A stretch of 64,000 nucleotides of DNA, from assembly GCA_903910745.1 (NCBI GenBank), contig CAIWAO010000128.1:1-64000 (forward strand), given 5' to 3'. Made by a program: the position numbers and the translations under genes. The notes beneath the pieces are model-generated. The model was not told the DNA's origin and did no database searches. It saw nothing but the letters and a program-made list of their open reading frames with translations. The DNA comes from an uncultured Burkholderiales bacterium (GTDB lineage Bacteria > Pseudomonadota > Gammaproteobacteria > Burkholderiales > Burkholderiaceae_C). How positions within the stretch are numbered: position 1 is the first letter of the stretch; each line of letters opens with the position of its first letter. Positions 52,702 through 62,471 of the stretch are shown here, in pieces.

Positions 52702-55584
52702 TTATGTAATGTCAGCTACAACCTCGGTTTGATCGATCATTCTTCGTAACTCGGGTACGCAGGAACCGCATTGAGTACCGCACTTTAGTGCGCTTTGTAA
52801 TGAAGTGAGTTTTTGATCGTGTGCGCCACCCTCGCTCAATTTTAAGTGCTCCAGAATAGCGATATCTTTAACACCTACACAACTACACACTGTTTTGCCA
52901 GTCTCTGCCAATGCAACTGGTGCTTTGCTGCCCGTCATCAGTAAGCGACGACCATAGTTTTTGGTGGATGATTTTGATTGAAGTAATGTTTTAAGCCAAC
53001 CCTCAGATGACGTATCCCCTGCAATGATAAAGGCCTCAAGCTGGGTATCATCTGAGGAGGGTGTATTTACTTGGGGAGTTGGATAGCTATTATTGCTTTG
53101 TGTACCTAAATTACTTTGCAAACGAATGATTCGCAACTGACACCTTCTTGCATCTAAATATCGCAAACTCTCGGTACCATTAAATTTTAAAATCTTCTCT
53201 ATCGCAAATAGAATTTCTGTTCCTGGGGGTTCGCTACAAGCGGCACGAAATAAAACACCGCTGCGCTTTGCGCCTTCAGCCGCTGATTCGCTAAACGGCG
53301 TGCAGCTAGCAAACTCGAACTCCACCATCAGGGAGCGCAGACTTTGCAATACAGTTTGCACCTCTTTTTGATCGATCCAAGCAACCGACAATAGTTTCCA
53401 GGGGAGCTCTGCTTTAAGAATTTTGACGGCTGAATGTTTGAGTTCAGGCTGTTTGGAGGTGGGACAGAATGTGGAAGTGGTGAGCGCGTTCACACCCATC
53501 AAGGGTTTATTTTGATGATCTCGCCCGCTCAAATAAGCAGCTCCCCAGTGCATAGCAATAAATGCTTGATTAGCCCCTTGGTCTGAACTGCTTTGAGCTG
53601 GAAGAACTATAGAGCCGCGTTTACTGGTGACGTGGACCAATGTTCCGTCTCTTAGACCCAGCCTTTGCATGTCCAAAGGACTGAGTTGAACAACTGGCTC
53701 AGGAACGTGACCAAAGAGTTTGTCAACCAAGCCTGTGCGCGTCATGCCGTGCCACTGATCTCGTATTCGCCCAGTGTTGAGTGCAAATGGATAGCGCTGA
53801 TCGCGCTGTTCTGCAGTTTGCAAATAGGGTAGTGCTGCAAATTTGGCACGACCACTGGAAGTGGCAAATACTCCGTTTCCATATAAACGCGCTTGCCCGC
53901 TTGTACAGCCCTCAGCCATGGGCCATTGCTCCGGAGTATTCTCTAAATGCGCGTAACTCAGACCCGTAATATCTAAGTCACGTCCGCGTGTAGATTCGCG
54001 GTGTTCATTCCATATTTCCTCAGGTGAGCTGTAAGACATGTGCAGATTGCTCTTATCCTCAAAGCCAGGTTCCCGCCTTAAACGAGCAGCTAAATCTACA
54101 ACAATTTGCCAATCCTGTTTAGCCAGACCCGGTGCAGCAACAGCTGCTCGCACTCTGGTAATCCTTCGTTCACTGTTGGTCACCGTACCTTCTTTCTCAC
54201 CCCATGTGCTTGCAGGCAGCAAAAGATCAGCAAACTCGCATGTCTCAGATGTTGCAAATGCTTCTTGTACAACCACAAACTCAGCGCGTTCTAACGCCCT
54301 GCGGACTGCGTTTTGATTGGGCATAGACTGCGCTGGATTGGTACAAGCGATCCATAGCATTTTGATTTGACCGTCCGCAGCGGCTTCAAACATTTCAACT
54401 GCAGTTTTACCGGGAAGGGCTGGCACATCTTCGATGCCCCAAAGAGCTGCAACTTCTCTGCGGTGCTCAGGGTTGCTCATATCTCTGTGTGCACTGATCA
54501 AGTTAGCCAAGCCCCCAACCTCGCGACCCCCCATTGCATTGGGTTGTCCAGTTAGTGAGAAAGGGCCAGCACCAAGCTTTCCAATTTGTCCAGTCGCCAA
54601 GTGCAAATTAATAAGTGAGGCATTTTTAGCGGTACCACTGCTCGATTGATTCAATCCTTGGCAGTACAGACTAAGTGTGCTTGAATTCTTATTGCGATGG
54701 CCCTTCTCGTCTACTCCAGCAAACCACCTTGTAGCTTGAATAAGTTGTTCGGGAGTGATCGCGCAAAGTGATGTCACGCTACTCGGCGTGTAATTTTTAA
54801 CCAGTTCTTGAAGTGCTTCAAATCCTTCTGTGTGTGTATTAATATAGGCTGTGTCTGTCCATCCCTCCCTTAACATCAAATTCAACATGCCGTGAAAAAG
54901 TGCAACATCAGTTCCGGGTTGAATAGGTAAATGCAAATCAGCAGTACTGGCCGTATCAGTGCGCCTTGGATCTACAACAATGGTTTTTAGATTTGGATTT
55001 TTTAAACGGGCATCCTCAATTCTTCTAAACAAAACAGGATGTGCGAAGGCGGTGTTACTTCCAACAATAAAAAGACAGTCCGTGTGCATGACATCGTCAT
55101 AACAAGCAGGGGGCGCATCTGCGCCAAGCGTGAGTTTGTAACCCGCAACCGCACTGCTCATGCATAGGCGAGAGTTGGTGTCGATATTATTGGTGCCAAT
55201 CAAACCTTTCACCAATTTGTTGAACACATAGTATTCTTCAGTGAGCAGTTGCCCGGATACATAAAAACCAACGGCATCTGCTCCGTGCTCTCGAATAACG
55301 TTGGCCATGGTAGAGCCAGCCAGATTCATCGCGCTATCCCAGGTCACTGCCTCCAAGGCTCGTTCTCCGCGTTTTACTCTATGCATGGGTTGTAGTAAGC
55401 GAGTTTGAGCAGCTAAGACCGAACTGGCTGATAAATGAAGTGTTGCCCCCTTACTGCACAAACGACCAAAGTTTGCTGGATGCAGGGGGTCTCCGCGTAC
55501 GCCCGTGATCTCTTCGCCAGTTGACTCAATGATCACGCCGCAACCTACACCACAGTAAGGACAGGTAGAGCGGGTTTCTTTCAT
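52702..55584 (-). CDS. nasA: Assimilatory nitrate reductase, catalytic subunit
   Basis: Molybdenum (bis-MGD) enzyme reducing nitrate to nitrite in the cytoplasm. The 960-residue protein has the N-terminal 4Fe-4S ligands Cys8, Cys11, Cys15 and Cys43 (TCPYCGVGC...RLCSKG), molybdopterin-binding segments such as SRLCMSSAVAGYK, and GQPNAMGGREVGG. A C-terminal BFD-like 2Fe-2S domain follows: VCSCVGVKDIAIL with CGTQCGSCVPEL. The fused BFD domain is characteristic of NasA types that accept electrons from an associated reductase or ferredoxin. It is the last gene of the operon, 18 bp after nirD. Confidence 0.96.
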   Translation of the reverse strand: MKETRSTCPYCGVGCGVIIESTGEEITGVRGDPLHPANFGRLCSKGATLHLSASSVLAAQTRLLQPMHRVKRGERALEAVTWDSAMNLAGSTMANVIREHGADAVGFYVSGQLLTEEYYVFNKLVKGLIGTNNIDTNSRLCMSSAVAGYKLTLGADAPPACYDDVMHTDCLFIVGSNTAFAHPVLFRRIEDARLKNPNLKTIVVDPRRTDTASTADLHLPIQPGTDVALFHGMLNLMLREGWTDTAYINTHTEGFEALQELVKNYTPSSVTSLCAITPEQLIQATRWFAGVDEKGHRNKNSSTLSLYCQGLNQSSSGTAKNASLINLHLATGQIGKLGAGPFSLTGQPNAMGGREVGGLANLISAHRDMSNPEHRREVAALWGIEDVPALPGKTAVEMFEAAADGQIKMLWIACTNPAQSMPNQNAVRRALERAEFVVVQEAFATSETCEFADLLLPASTWGEKEGTVTNSERRITRVRAAVAAPGLAKQDWQIVVDLAARLRREPGFEDKSNLHMSYSSPEEIWNEHRESTRGRDLDITGLSYAHLENTPEQWPMAEGCTSGQARLYGNGVFATSSGRAKFAALPYLQTAEQRDQRYPFALNTGRIRDQWHGMTRTGLVDKLFGHVPEPVVQLSPLDMQRLGLRDGTLVHVTSKRGSIVLPAQSSSDQGANQAFIAMHWGAAYLSGRDHQNKPLMGVNALTTSTFCPTSKQPELKHSAVKILKAELPWKLLSVAWIDQKEVQTVLQSLRSLMVEFEFASCTPFSESAAEGAKRSGVLFRAACSEPPGTEILFAIEKILKFNGTESLRYLDARRCQLRIIRLQSNLGTQSNNSYPTPQVNTPSSDDTQLEAFIIAGDTSSEGWLKTLLQSKSSTKNYGRRLLMTGSKAPVALAETGKTVCSCVGVKDIAILEHLKLSEGGAHDQKLTSLQSALKCGTQCGSCVPELRRMIDQTEVVADIT

Positions 55585-55602
55585 ACCTTATTCAATTATT
55601 TT

Positions 55603-55941
55603 TTATTCAAGTGCTAGAGAATTGAGCTCATTGATGTTCAAGGATACTTCCCCGTTAGCCACCAAAACCTCAAATCGTTGAGCGCAACCCTCATCAGGCG
55701 CCTTAGCACATCCATCTGAAAGACCGATCTGCCAGTTGTGCAAGGGACAAGCAACGGTCTCACCGTAAACAATCCCTTGACTAAGCGGTCCACCTTTGTG
55801 GGGACACCGGTCGAGTAGGGCAAAGACCTTATTCTCTTCGCAGCGAAATACAGCTACCTCATGACCCCTGGCCCTGCGAACACGACGTGCACCGAGCATG
55901 GGGATGTCTTCTACCTTACAAATTATTTTCCATTCAGACAT
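55603..55941 (-). CDS. nirD: Nitrite reductase small subunit (Rieske protein)
   Basis: A 112-residue Rieske-fold subunit of NADH-dependent nitrite reductase. The Rieske box 1 is CPHKGG and box 2 is CPLHNW, so the 2Fe-2S ligands (Cys, His, Cys, His) are retained. The start at 55941 (MSEWKIICKVEDIP) is preferred over the in-frame TTG at 55956 because it matches the NirD N-terminus. It follows nirB by 56 bp. Confidence 0.93.
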   Translation of the reverse strand: MSEWKIICKVEDIPMLGARRVRRARGHEVAVFRCEENKVFALLDRCPHKGGPLSQGIVYGETVACPLHNWQIGLSDGCAKAPDEGCAQRFEVLVANGEVSLNINELNSLALE

Positions 55942-55997
55942 GGTGAGTTCCCACAAAAAATAGAGCTTAAGAATACTAAACAGTTATTAAATAGGTA

Positions 55998-58448
55998 CTA
56001 GATTGATATGGCCTCAAACTGTCGGGTATCGACCTGTGCCTTGTCAAATTCAAACCACGGATCAGGCTCTCCCTCAAGTGCGAACTGTAATCTCGCCCAA
56101 AGTGCTTTACGACCCACCACATCGTCTAAGATTTTTTTCTTCACATAATCCAAACCCACACGGTTCACGTAGTGGACCGTTCTCTCTAAGTACCAACCCT
56201 CTTCTCTGTAGAGTTGCATGAAAGCGCCTGTGTACTCGAGTACTTCATCTTCAGTTTTTAGTTTAGTGAAGAAATGAGCTACTTCGGTTTTGATGCCCCC
56301 GTTGCCAGCGATATACATCTCCCAGCCACTGTCCACGCCGATGATGCCAACATCTTTAATGCCTGCCTCAGCGCAGTTGCGTGGGCATCCTGAGACCGCA
56401 AACTTTACTTTGTGTGGAGCGTACATACGCCACATTGCACGCTCTAAGTCCTTGCCCATTTTTGTACTATCTTGAGTGCCCATTCTGCACCACTCACTGC
56501 CCACACATGTTTTAACAGTTCGAAGAGCTTTGGCATATGCATGACCTGAGGGCATACCAATGTCTTTCCAGACATTAACCAAGTCCTCTTTTTTAACACC
56601 TAACAAATCAATACGCTGTCCACCAGTTACTTTGACGGTTGGAATTTTGTATTTATCAACCACATCGGCTATGCGGCGCAACTCATCCGCTGTGGTCTCT
56701 CCTCCCCACATCCGCGGGATCACACTATAGGTGCCATCTTTTTGGATATTTGCGTGACTGCGCTCGTTGATAAAACGGCTTTGCGGATCATCTAACGCTT
56801 CTTTTGGCCAACTGCTCAATCGGTAGTAATTCACAGCAGGTCTACAACTTGCACATCCGCTCGGGTGACGCCAGTTAAGGGCTTTAAAAACCGCCTCGTT
56901 TGTGAGTAATTTTTTCTCTCTAATTGCGTCCCGTACCTCTTGGTGCGAGCTGTCTGTGCAACCACAAATTGCCTTCTTCTTGGGAGTTGCTGAGTAGTCA
57001 CCTCCTGCAGTGAACATGAGAATTTGTTCAACTAAACCAGTACAAGAGCCGCAAGACGCGCTAGCCTTGGTTTGTTTGCGTACCTCGTCCAGTGTGAACA
57101 AACCTTTTTCTTTAATAGCCTTGCATATCGCACCCTTACTTACGCCGTTACAACCACACACTTCAGCACCCTCTGGCATGCTGACTGCTTTGTTGTGACC
57201 CTCGTGACCTACATCCCCAATGTTGGATTCACCAAACATGAGTTTTTCACGTATGTCCGCAATATTTCTACCGTCTCTTAGTAGTTTGAAATACCAACTA
57301 CCGTCAACCGTGTCCCCGTACAAACAAGCACCAATCAACTGATCGTCTCGAATGACAAGTTTTTTATAAACCCCTTCTTTTGGATCGCTCAGGATGATCT
57401 CCTCAGTCAATCCGTCTTTACTTCCCATAAAGTCACCAGCACTAAATAAATCTATACCTGTTACTTTTAATTTAGTTGAAGTCAAAGACCCTGTGTAACG
57501 ACCAATACCGTATTCGGCCAAATGGTTTGCCAAGACTTTACCTTGTTCAAACAAAGGCGCAACCAAGCCGTAAGCAATGCCACGGTGTGCAGCACATTCA
57601 CCCACAGCATATATCCGTGGATCGGTGACTGTTTGCAGCGTATCAGTGACGACAATTCCGCGGTCACAGTGAAGACGCATTTTCTCAGCCAATGCCGTAT
57701 TGGGGCGAATTCCTACAGCCATTACAACCAGGTCGGCCGCGGCGTAAGTGCCGTCTTTGAACAAAACTTGCTCAACTCTTCCTTTAGGGTTTCCGACTAA
57801 GGCCTGAGTTTGTGCGCCAATCCTAAACTGCATACCTCTTGCTTGAAGTGAGTTTTGAAGCATCTGCCCCGCAGTCTTGTCAAGTTGACGCTCCATAAGC
57901 CAATCCGCAACATGCACAACCGTCACCTTCATGCCCCGTTTCATCAAACCGTTGGCAGCCTCTAAGCCGAGCAGTCCACCACCGATGACAACAGCATTTT
58001 TGTATCTAGTAGCCGCATCGATCATTGCCTCAGTGTCGGCAATATCCCTGTATGCGAGCACCCCTTCTAGCTCCCGTCCTGGGATGGGGAGCATGAAAGG
58101 GTTGGAGCCTGTTGCTAAGATTAAGCGGTCATAGGGCGCACTGCATTTATCTCCTTTTGAGTTTTCTGCGTAGACAATACGCTTGACACGGTCAATCTCT
58201 GTGACAGTCCAACCTGTGTGAAGAGTAATCCCGTTGTCGCTGTACCAACTGAGAGGGTTAAGAATAATCTCATCTAATTGCTGCTCTCCAGCGAGGACGG
58301 GAGATAACAAAATGCGGTTGTAGTTGGGGTGGGGCTCACTGCCAAAGACAGTTATGTTGTAGAGCTCGGGAGTGAGTTTGATCAGTTCTTCTAAAGAGCG
58401 CACACCCGCCATGCCGTTGCCCACCATTACCAGGTTCATTTTTTTCAT
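55998..58448 (-). CDS. nirB: NADH-dependent nitrite reductase, large subunit
   Basis: Reduces nitrite to ammonium with siroheme and a 4Fe-4S cluster. The 816-residue protein has an N-terminal FAD/NAD pyridine nucleotide-disulfide oxidoreductase part (VMVGNGMAGV, VVIGGGLLGLEAA), two BFD 2Fe-2S domains (VCGCNGVSKG with CGSCTG; ICGCTDSSHQ with GCASCRP), and the C-terminal siroheme ligands TCVGSEWC and SGCPRNCAEAG. Length and order are typical. It overlaps the upstream nrtD by 4 bp. Confidence 0.97.
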   Translation of the reverse strand: MKKMNLVMVGNGMAGVRSLEELIKLTPELYNITVFGSEPHPNYNRILLSPVLAGEQQLDEIILNPLSWYSDNGITLHTGWTVTEIDRVKRIVYAENSKGDKCSAPYDRLILATGSNPFMLPIPGRELEGVLAYRDIADTEAMIDAATRYKNAVVIGGGLLGLEAANGLMKRGMKVTVVHVADWLMERQLDKTAGQMLQNSLQARGMQFRIGAQTQALVGNPKGRVEQVLFKDGTYAAADLVVMAVGIRPNTALAEKMRLHCDRGIVVTDTLQTVTDPRIYAVGECAAHRGIAYGLVAPLFEQGKVLANHLAEYGIGRYTGSLTSTKLKVTGIDLFSAGDFMGSKDGLTEEIILSDPKEGVYKKLVIRDDQLIGACLYGDTVDGSWYFKLLRDGRNIADIREKLMFGESNIGDVGHEGHNKAVSMPEGAEVCGCNGVSKGAICKAIKEKGLFTLDEVRKQTKASASCGSCTGLVEQILMFTAGGDYSATPKKKAICGCTDSSHQEVRDAIREKKLLTNEAVFKALNWRHPSGCASCRPAVNYYRLSSWPKEALDDPQSRFINERSHANIQKDGTYSVIPRMWGGETTADELRRIADVVDKYKIPTVKVTGGQRIDLLGVKKEDLVNVWKDIGMPSGHAYAKALRTVKTCVGSEWCRMGTQDSTKMGKDLERAMWRMYAPHKVKFAVSGCPRNCAEAGIKDVGIIGVDSGWEMYIAGNGGIKTEVAHFFTKLKTEDEVLEYTGAFMQLYREEGWYLERTVHYVNRVGLDYVKKKILDDVVGRKALWARLQFALEGEPDPWFEFDKAQVDTRQFEAISI

Positions 58449-59278
58449 ACCTTCTCCACATGAACTTGTCGCGTATACAAAAAATCAATCACTGCTTTGC
58501 GATAGCCTAAATAGGCAGGGTTATCGGCCAAAGTCACCCGGGAGCGTGGCCTTGGTAGATCAACCTTTAGGACCTCACCAATCGTTGCAGATGGACCGTT
58601 GGTCATCATCACGATCTTGTCAGATAAGAGCACTGCCTCATCAACATCATGGGTCACCATTACCACTGTGCTTTGTGTGTTGGCGACGATCCCAAGCAAC
58701 TCGTCTTGGAGCTTTGCTCGGGTCAAAGCATCGAGTGCGCCAAAAGGCTCATCCATCAAAAGTACTTGTGGCTCCATCGCTAGGGCTCTTGCAATACCAA
58801 CGCGTTGTTTCATACCACCCGATATTTCGCCAGGACGCTTTTGAGCGGCTTGACTTAGACCCACCATCTCAAGTGCAGCTTGTGTGCGAGCAATCAATTG
58901 AGCTTTATCCTCCTTGGTCTTGCGGTCAACCAGGTTGTTACGACCAAAGACTCGTTCAACGCCCAAATAGACATTTTCAAAACAAGTTAGCCAAGGCAGT
59001 AAGGAGTGATTTTGAAAGACCACGGCGCGCTCTGGACCAGGGCCCGCGATTTCTCGGTTTGCACAAATCAAATGGCCCTGTGTTGGCATCGTAAGACCAG
59101 CAATCAAGTTCAGCAAAGTAGATTTGCCACACCCTGAGTGACCTATCAAAGCAACGAACTCACCCTTTGCCACTGTCAAGTTGATATCCCTTAGGGCTGG
59201 GAAATTACCCTTTGCAGTTTTAAATGTTTGAGCGACGTTTTGTATCTCTAAATATTTGGTGTTCATTGACTCGGTCAT
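58445..59278 (-). CDS. nrtD: Nitrate ABC transporter ATP-binding protein
   Basis: The 277-residue ATPase of the NrtABD/TauB-like nitrate importer: Walker A GHSGCGKSTLLN (46-57), signature SGGMKQRVGIARALA, and Walker B LLMDEPFGALD. It follows nrtB with a 4-bp overlap and overlaps nirB by 4 bp, so the three are tightly coupled. ATG at 59278; an in-frame ATG five codons later is possible. Confidence 0.94.
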   Translation of the reverse strand: MTESMNTKYLEIQNVAQTFKTAKGNFPALRDINLTVAKGEFVALIGHSGCGKSTLLNLIAGLTMPTQGHLICANREIAGPGPERAVVFQNHSLLPWLTCFENVYLGVERVFGRNNLVDRKTKEDKAQLIARTQAALEMVGLSQAAQKRPGEISGGMKQRVGIARALAMEPQVLLMDEPFGALDALTRAKLQDELLGIVANTQSTVVMVTHDVDEAVLLSDKIVMMTNGPSATIGEVLKVDLPRPRSRVTLADNPAYLGYRKAVIDFLYTRQVHVEKV

Positions 59279-60066
59279 GACTTCACCTCTTCATAAGTAA
59301 AAGCGGTTGCAATCTTGATCAACGCGTATTCCAAAATTAATCCAACGATGCCAATCACAAAAATAGCAATAATGATGTTCTTCACATTCAAGTTATTCCA
59401 CTCGTCCCAAACCCAAAAGCCAATACCCACTCCACCTGTTAACATCTCTGCAGCAACGATGACCAGCCACGCTGTTCCAACAGCCAAACGAACCCCAGTC
59501 AACATGTAGGGCAAAACTGCAGGAAATAAAATGCTACGAATGATCTTCCACTCTGAGAGGTTCAGTACTCTAGCCACATTCATGTAATCTTGCGGGACGC
59601 GTTGCACACCCACAGCAGTGTTGATGATCATGGGCCAAATGGAGCAAATAAATATGGTCCAAATCGCAGCTGGGTTAGCCCCTTTGAACACCAAAAGCCC
59701 AATAGGCAACCAAGCCAGAGGGGAGACCGGACGAAGCAAACTGATGAGGGGATTGAACATGCGTGACATAAACTCAAACCGGCCAATCACAAATCCCATA
59801 GGTATACCTACAAGTGCTGCCAAGCCAAAGCCAACGGCGACTCTCTTTAAAGAGCTATAAACGTTCCAACCAACACCTTGATCATTGGGGCCATTGCTGT
59901 AAAAAGGATCCTTAAAGACTTCAATTGCTTGCAATAAAGTGTCCTTTGGGGAAGGGAAATTATTGGTACTTGTTAAGGACACTATTGACCACAACCCTAC
60001 CAACAAAGCCAATCCCGTTAGAGGCGCCAAGACGTTGAGGATGCGTTGCTTGGAAAAATCGTTCAT
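59275..60066 (-). CDS. nrtB: Nitrate ABC transporter permease
   Basis: A 263-residue permease with about six helices: LTGLALLVGLWSIVSL (first helix), YSSLKRVAVGFGLAALVGIPMG and the EAA-like loop NVARVLNLSEWKIIRSILFPAVLPYMLTG, typical of nitrate/taurine-type inner membrane subunits. It overlaps nrtD by 4 bp and lies 9 bp after nrtA. Probably acts as a homodimer. Confidence 0.94.
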   Translation of the reverse strand: MNDFSKQRILNVLAPLTGLALLVGLWSIVSLTSTNNFPSPKDTLLQAIEVFKDPFYSNGPNDQGVGWNVYSSLKRVAVGFGLAALVGIPMGFVIGRFEFMSRMFNPLISLLRPVSPLAWLPIGLLVFKGANPAAIWTIFICSIWPMIINTAVGVQRVPQDYMNVARVLNLSEWKIIRSILFPAVLPYMLTGVRLAVGTAWLVIVAAEMLTGGVGIGFWVWDEWNNLNVKNIIIAIFVIGIVGLILEYALIKIATAFTYEEVKS

Positions 60067-60075
60067 ATCTGTACC

Positions 60076-61320
60076 TTAAGCGTGTACTTTAAAGTTGTCT
60101 GCGTATTTCTTTGGATCTTTGCCGTCCCACACTACGCCATCAATTAATTTAGACGTGCGCATCACATCTTTTGGAATCGGTGTTTTAGTTGCTGTTGCAG
60201 CGTCCTTGTAGATATCAATTTGATTGATCTCTTTGGCCACTTTCAAATAATCAGGATGATCTTTAATTAAACCCCAACGCTTGTGTTGAGTTAAGAACCA
60301 CATGCCGTCCGATAGGTAGGGGAAGTTGGTTGTCCCATCTGCAAAAAATCTCATGCAATGCGCATCATCCCAAGTCTTACCCAAACCGTTTTGGTAGCGA
60401 CCTAAGATGCGTTGATTGATCACGTCCACACTGGTGTTAACGTAAGCTTTATCAGCGATGGTCTCAGCCATCTTTAGTTTGTTTTGTAACCCAGTGTCGA
60501 TCCATTTACTGGCCTCTAAGATGGCCGCAGTTACAGCGCGGGCAGTATTGGGATATTTGTTTACAAACTCAGCAGATGTGCCTAGTACTTTTTCTGGATG
60601 ATCAGGCCAAATATCTTGTGTTGTGCAAGCAGTGATCCCAATACCGTCAGCAATTGCACGGTGCCCCCACGGCTCACCTACGCAGTAGCCATCCATATTT
60701 CCAACCCGCATATTTGCAACCATCTGAGGAGGAGGAACCGTAATGACCTTTGCATCTTTGAGGGGGTTAATTCCCACACTGGCTAACCAGTAGTACAACC
60801 ACATTGCATGCGTGCCGGTCGGAAAGGTCTGAGCAAATGTATATTCACGCTTTTCGTCGTTCATTAACTTTAATAAACTAGGCGCGTCAACAGCCCCTTT
60901 TTCAGCAAGTTTTTTAGACAAAGTAATGGCTTGTCCGTTTTGGTTTAAACCCATTAAAACAGCCATATCTTTTTTAGGACCTGAAGTACCTAAATGAACA
61001 CCGTATATGAGACCATAGAGTGCGTGCGCAAAATCAAGTTCACCGCTCACTAATTTATCACGCACGCCCGCCCAGCTAGCTTCTTTTGAGGGGGTGATTT
61101 TGACGCCGTATTTTTTATCTATACCAAGGACTGATGCCATCACTACGCTTGCACAATCGGTGAGGGGTATGAAGCCAATCTTGACTTCTTCTTTTTCTGG
61201 TTTATCTGAACCACCAGCGTAGACTGCGGCGCGCAACGCGGGATCAATTGTTAGGGCTGTGGCTGTAGCGGCTTGCAAAACTTTACGGCGGCTCATGGGG
61301 GTCTCCAAAAGATCAGACAT
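60076..61320 (-). CDS. nrtA: Nitrate ABC transporter substrate-binding protein
   Basis: A 414-residue CmpA/NrtA-like binding protein, with a twin-arginine signal (SRRKVLQAATATALT) near the N-terminus and the conserved GFIPLTDCASVVMA that starts the mature part, then the nitrate-binding segments ALYGLIYGVHLGTSGP, TFPTGTHAMWLYYWLA and DGYCVGEPWGHRA. The ATG at 61320 has aaggag seven bases upstream; an in-frame ATG eight codons later also precedes the RR. It is the first structural gene of the nitrate operon, under the control of the upstream leader. Confidence 0.96.
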   Translation of the reverse strand: MSDLLETPMSRRKVLQAATATALTIDPALRAAVYAGGSDKPEKEEVKIGFIPLTDCASVVMASVLGIDKKYGVKITPSKEASWAGVRDKLVSGELDFAHALYGLIYGVHLGTSGPKKDMAVLMGLNQNGQAITLSKKLAEKGAVDAPSLLKLMNDEKREYTFAQTFPTGTHAMWLYYWLASVGINPLKDAKVITVPPPQMVANMRVGNMDGYCVGEPWGHRAIADGIGITACTTQDIWPDHPEKVLGTSAEFVNKYPNTARAVTAAILEASKWIDTGLQNKLKMAETIADKAYVNTSVDVINQRILGRYQNGLGKTWDDAHCMRFFADGTTNFPYLSDGMWFLTQHKRWGLIKDHPDYLKVAKEINQIDIYKDAATATKTPIPKDVMRTSKLIDGVVWDGKDPKKYADNFKVHA

Positions 61321-61345
61321 ATCATTACTCCTTAAATAATTCCCA

Positions 61346-61403
61346 AAAACGAAAAAGGCGTCCGCGCACCACCTGGAGAAACAAGTGGTATGCGGACGCC
61401 TTT
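61346..61403 (-). terminator. Leader terminator before nrtA
   Basis: On the minus strand aaaggcgtccgc (61403-61392) pairs perfectly with gcggacgccttt (61365-61354), around an inner ccact/ggtgg arm, and is followed by tttttcgttttt. It lies 25-80 bp before the nrtA start, so it would stop most transcripts before nrtA unless prevented. It overlaps the hexaloop hairpin, as expected of an attenuator. Confidence 0.9.
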
Positions 61404-61425
61404 GTCCTTGAGCTTAAATTAGCCC
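61394..61425 (-). promoter_or_regulatory. Candidate ANTAR-binding antiterminator (two hexaloop hairpins)
   Basis: In the nrtA leader, minus strand, gggct-aattta-agctc (61425-61410) is followed two bases later by ggac-aaaggc-gtcc (61407-61394). The second loop has the A1 and G4 that ANTAR proteins recognise; the first has A1 but T at position 4. The second hairpin shares bases with the 5' arm of the terminator, so forming it would disrupt the terminator. nasT, encoding an ANTAR protein, is just upstream. The remaining part of the 345-bp gap shows no gene. Confidence 0.75.
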
Positions 61426-61665
61426 ATTAAGATGAATGATGCAAAAATGATGCCTGAAGTTTGTTCAAAAAATGGAGAGAAATCTCCCGTGCTTGGTGCG
61501 TTTTGTAAGATTTGCACCATGTTGACACCAAAAGGCAAGCGCCAAATTGATGCTGAGGATTGTTTTTAAGTAAACAATTTGGAAGGTACACAATAATTAT
61601 CCTGTCAAATTAATTTACCTAAAAAGTCAGCCCAAGAGGTCGGCCCCGCATATCAGCCCCGCATA

Positions 61666-62319
61666 TCAGCCTAACAGGTCAGCCATATCCAACATTCTCT
61701 TTGCTACTTCTCCTAATTTGATACCTTGATCCATCGCGGCTTTGCGAAGTTTGTTGAACGCAACTTTTTCGCTAAGCCCAAGTCGCTCCATGAGTAAAGC
61801 CTTAGCCCTATCAATATAGGTGCGTTCTTGAAGTGCACTGCGCGCGTCATCACGCTCAAGGCGCAGATTTTGTTCATACTCAAAACGCGCCATCGCAACT
61901 TCAAGTATGGGACGAATACGTTTGCTTGCCAGCCCATCCACAATATATGCGCTGACCCCAACAGCCACAGCGTCCCGAACGTGTGAAGTGTCCTTGTCAT
62001 CTGTAAACAGTACGATTGGACGCCGCTCGTCTCTGGTAGCAAAAACCACATGCTCTAAAGCGTCTCGAGCCTCAGACTCAGCATCAACAATGATCAAATC
62101 GGGTTGAAGTTGTTTGATTCGATCAGCTAAAAAAACATCTGCAGGTAGTGATGCAATTAAATTGAAGCCGCTCTCAAGTAAACCAATACGAAGCGCTCTG
62201 GACCTCTCAGCTTGGGTAATCGCGTGCTCGTCACTTGGATCTTGAATATCCAAATCAGGAACCACAACAACAATCTTGAGTGCTGTAGAGGGGGTATTTT
62301 GGGAATGCTTAAGTTTCAT
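61666..62319 (-). CDS. nasT: NasT-like ANTAR response regulator
   Basis: A 217-residue regulator: an N-terminal receiver-like fold (about 14-135; LIIVDAESEARDALEHVVFAT and PIVLFTDDKD) and a C-terminal ANTAR RNA-binding domain (about 150-212; ERTYIDRAKALLMERLGLSE). ANTAR proteins bind paired hexaloop hairpins and prevent termination. A NasS-type sensor is not encoded beside it in this window. It lies directly upstream of the nitrate operon leader on the same strand. Confidence 0.9.
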   Translation of the reverse strand: MKLKHSQNTPSTALKIVVVVPDLDIQDPSDEHAITQAERSRALRIGLLESGFNLIASLPADVFLADRIKQLQPDLIIVDAESEARDALEHVVFATRDERRPIVLFTDDKDTSHVRDAVAVGVSAYIVDGLASKRIRPILEVAMARFEYEQNLRLERDDARSALQERTYIDRAKALLMERLGLSEKVAFNKLRKAAMDQGIKLGEVAKRMLDMADLLG

Positions 62320-62471
62320 GGACTGATTTACTGAATCTAGTCATTTTCAGCAAGTATCAAGCCAAAGAGCCTCTTATACGTACTCAACCCTAAAAATATA
62401 GGTACTTAAATTGATATTTCTACCGTTTAAGCCTTTTATTTAATTGTTTTTAAGTTTTTCAAGCAGACAAC

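Noticed and set aside
58372-59094. 240-codon frame opposite nrtD
   Set aside because: It is antisense to the nrtD ATPase gene (and the nirB start), whose motifs are beyond doubt; the peptide has no domain features.
61500-61610. Sigma-54 promoter before nrtA
   Set aside because: Candidate GG and GC elements on the minus strand are not at the required ten-base spacing; a lone TTGACA also lacks a -10 at the right distance.
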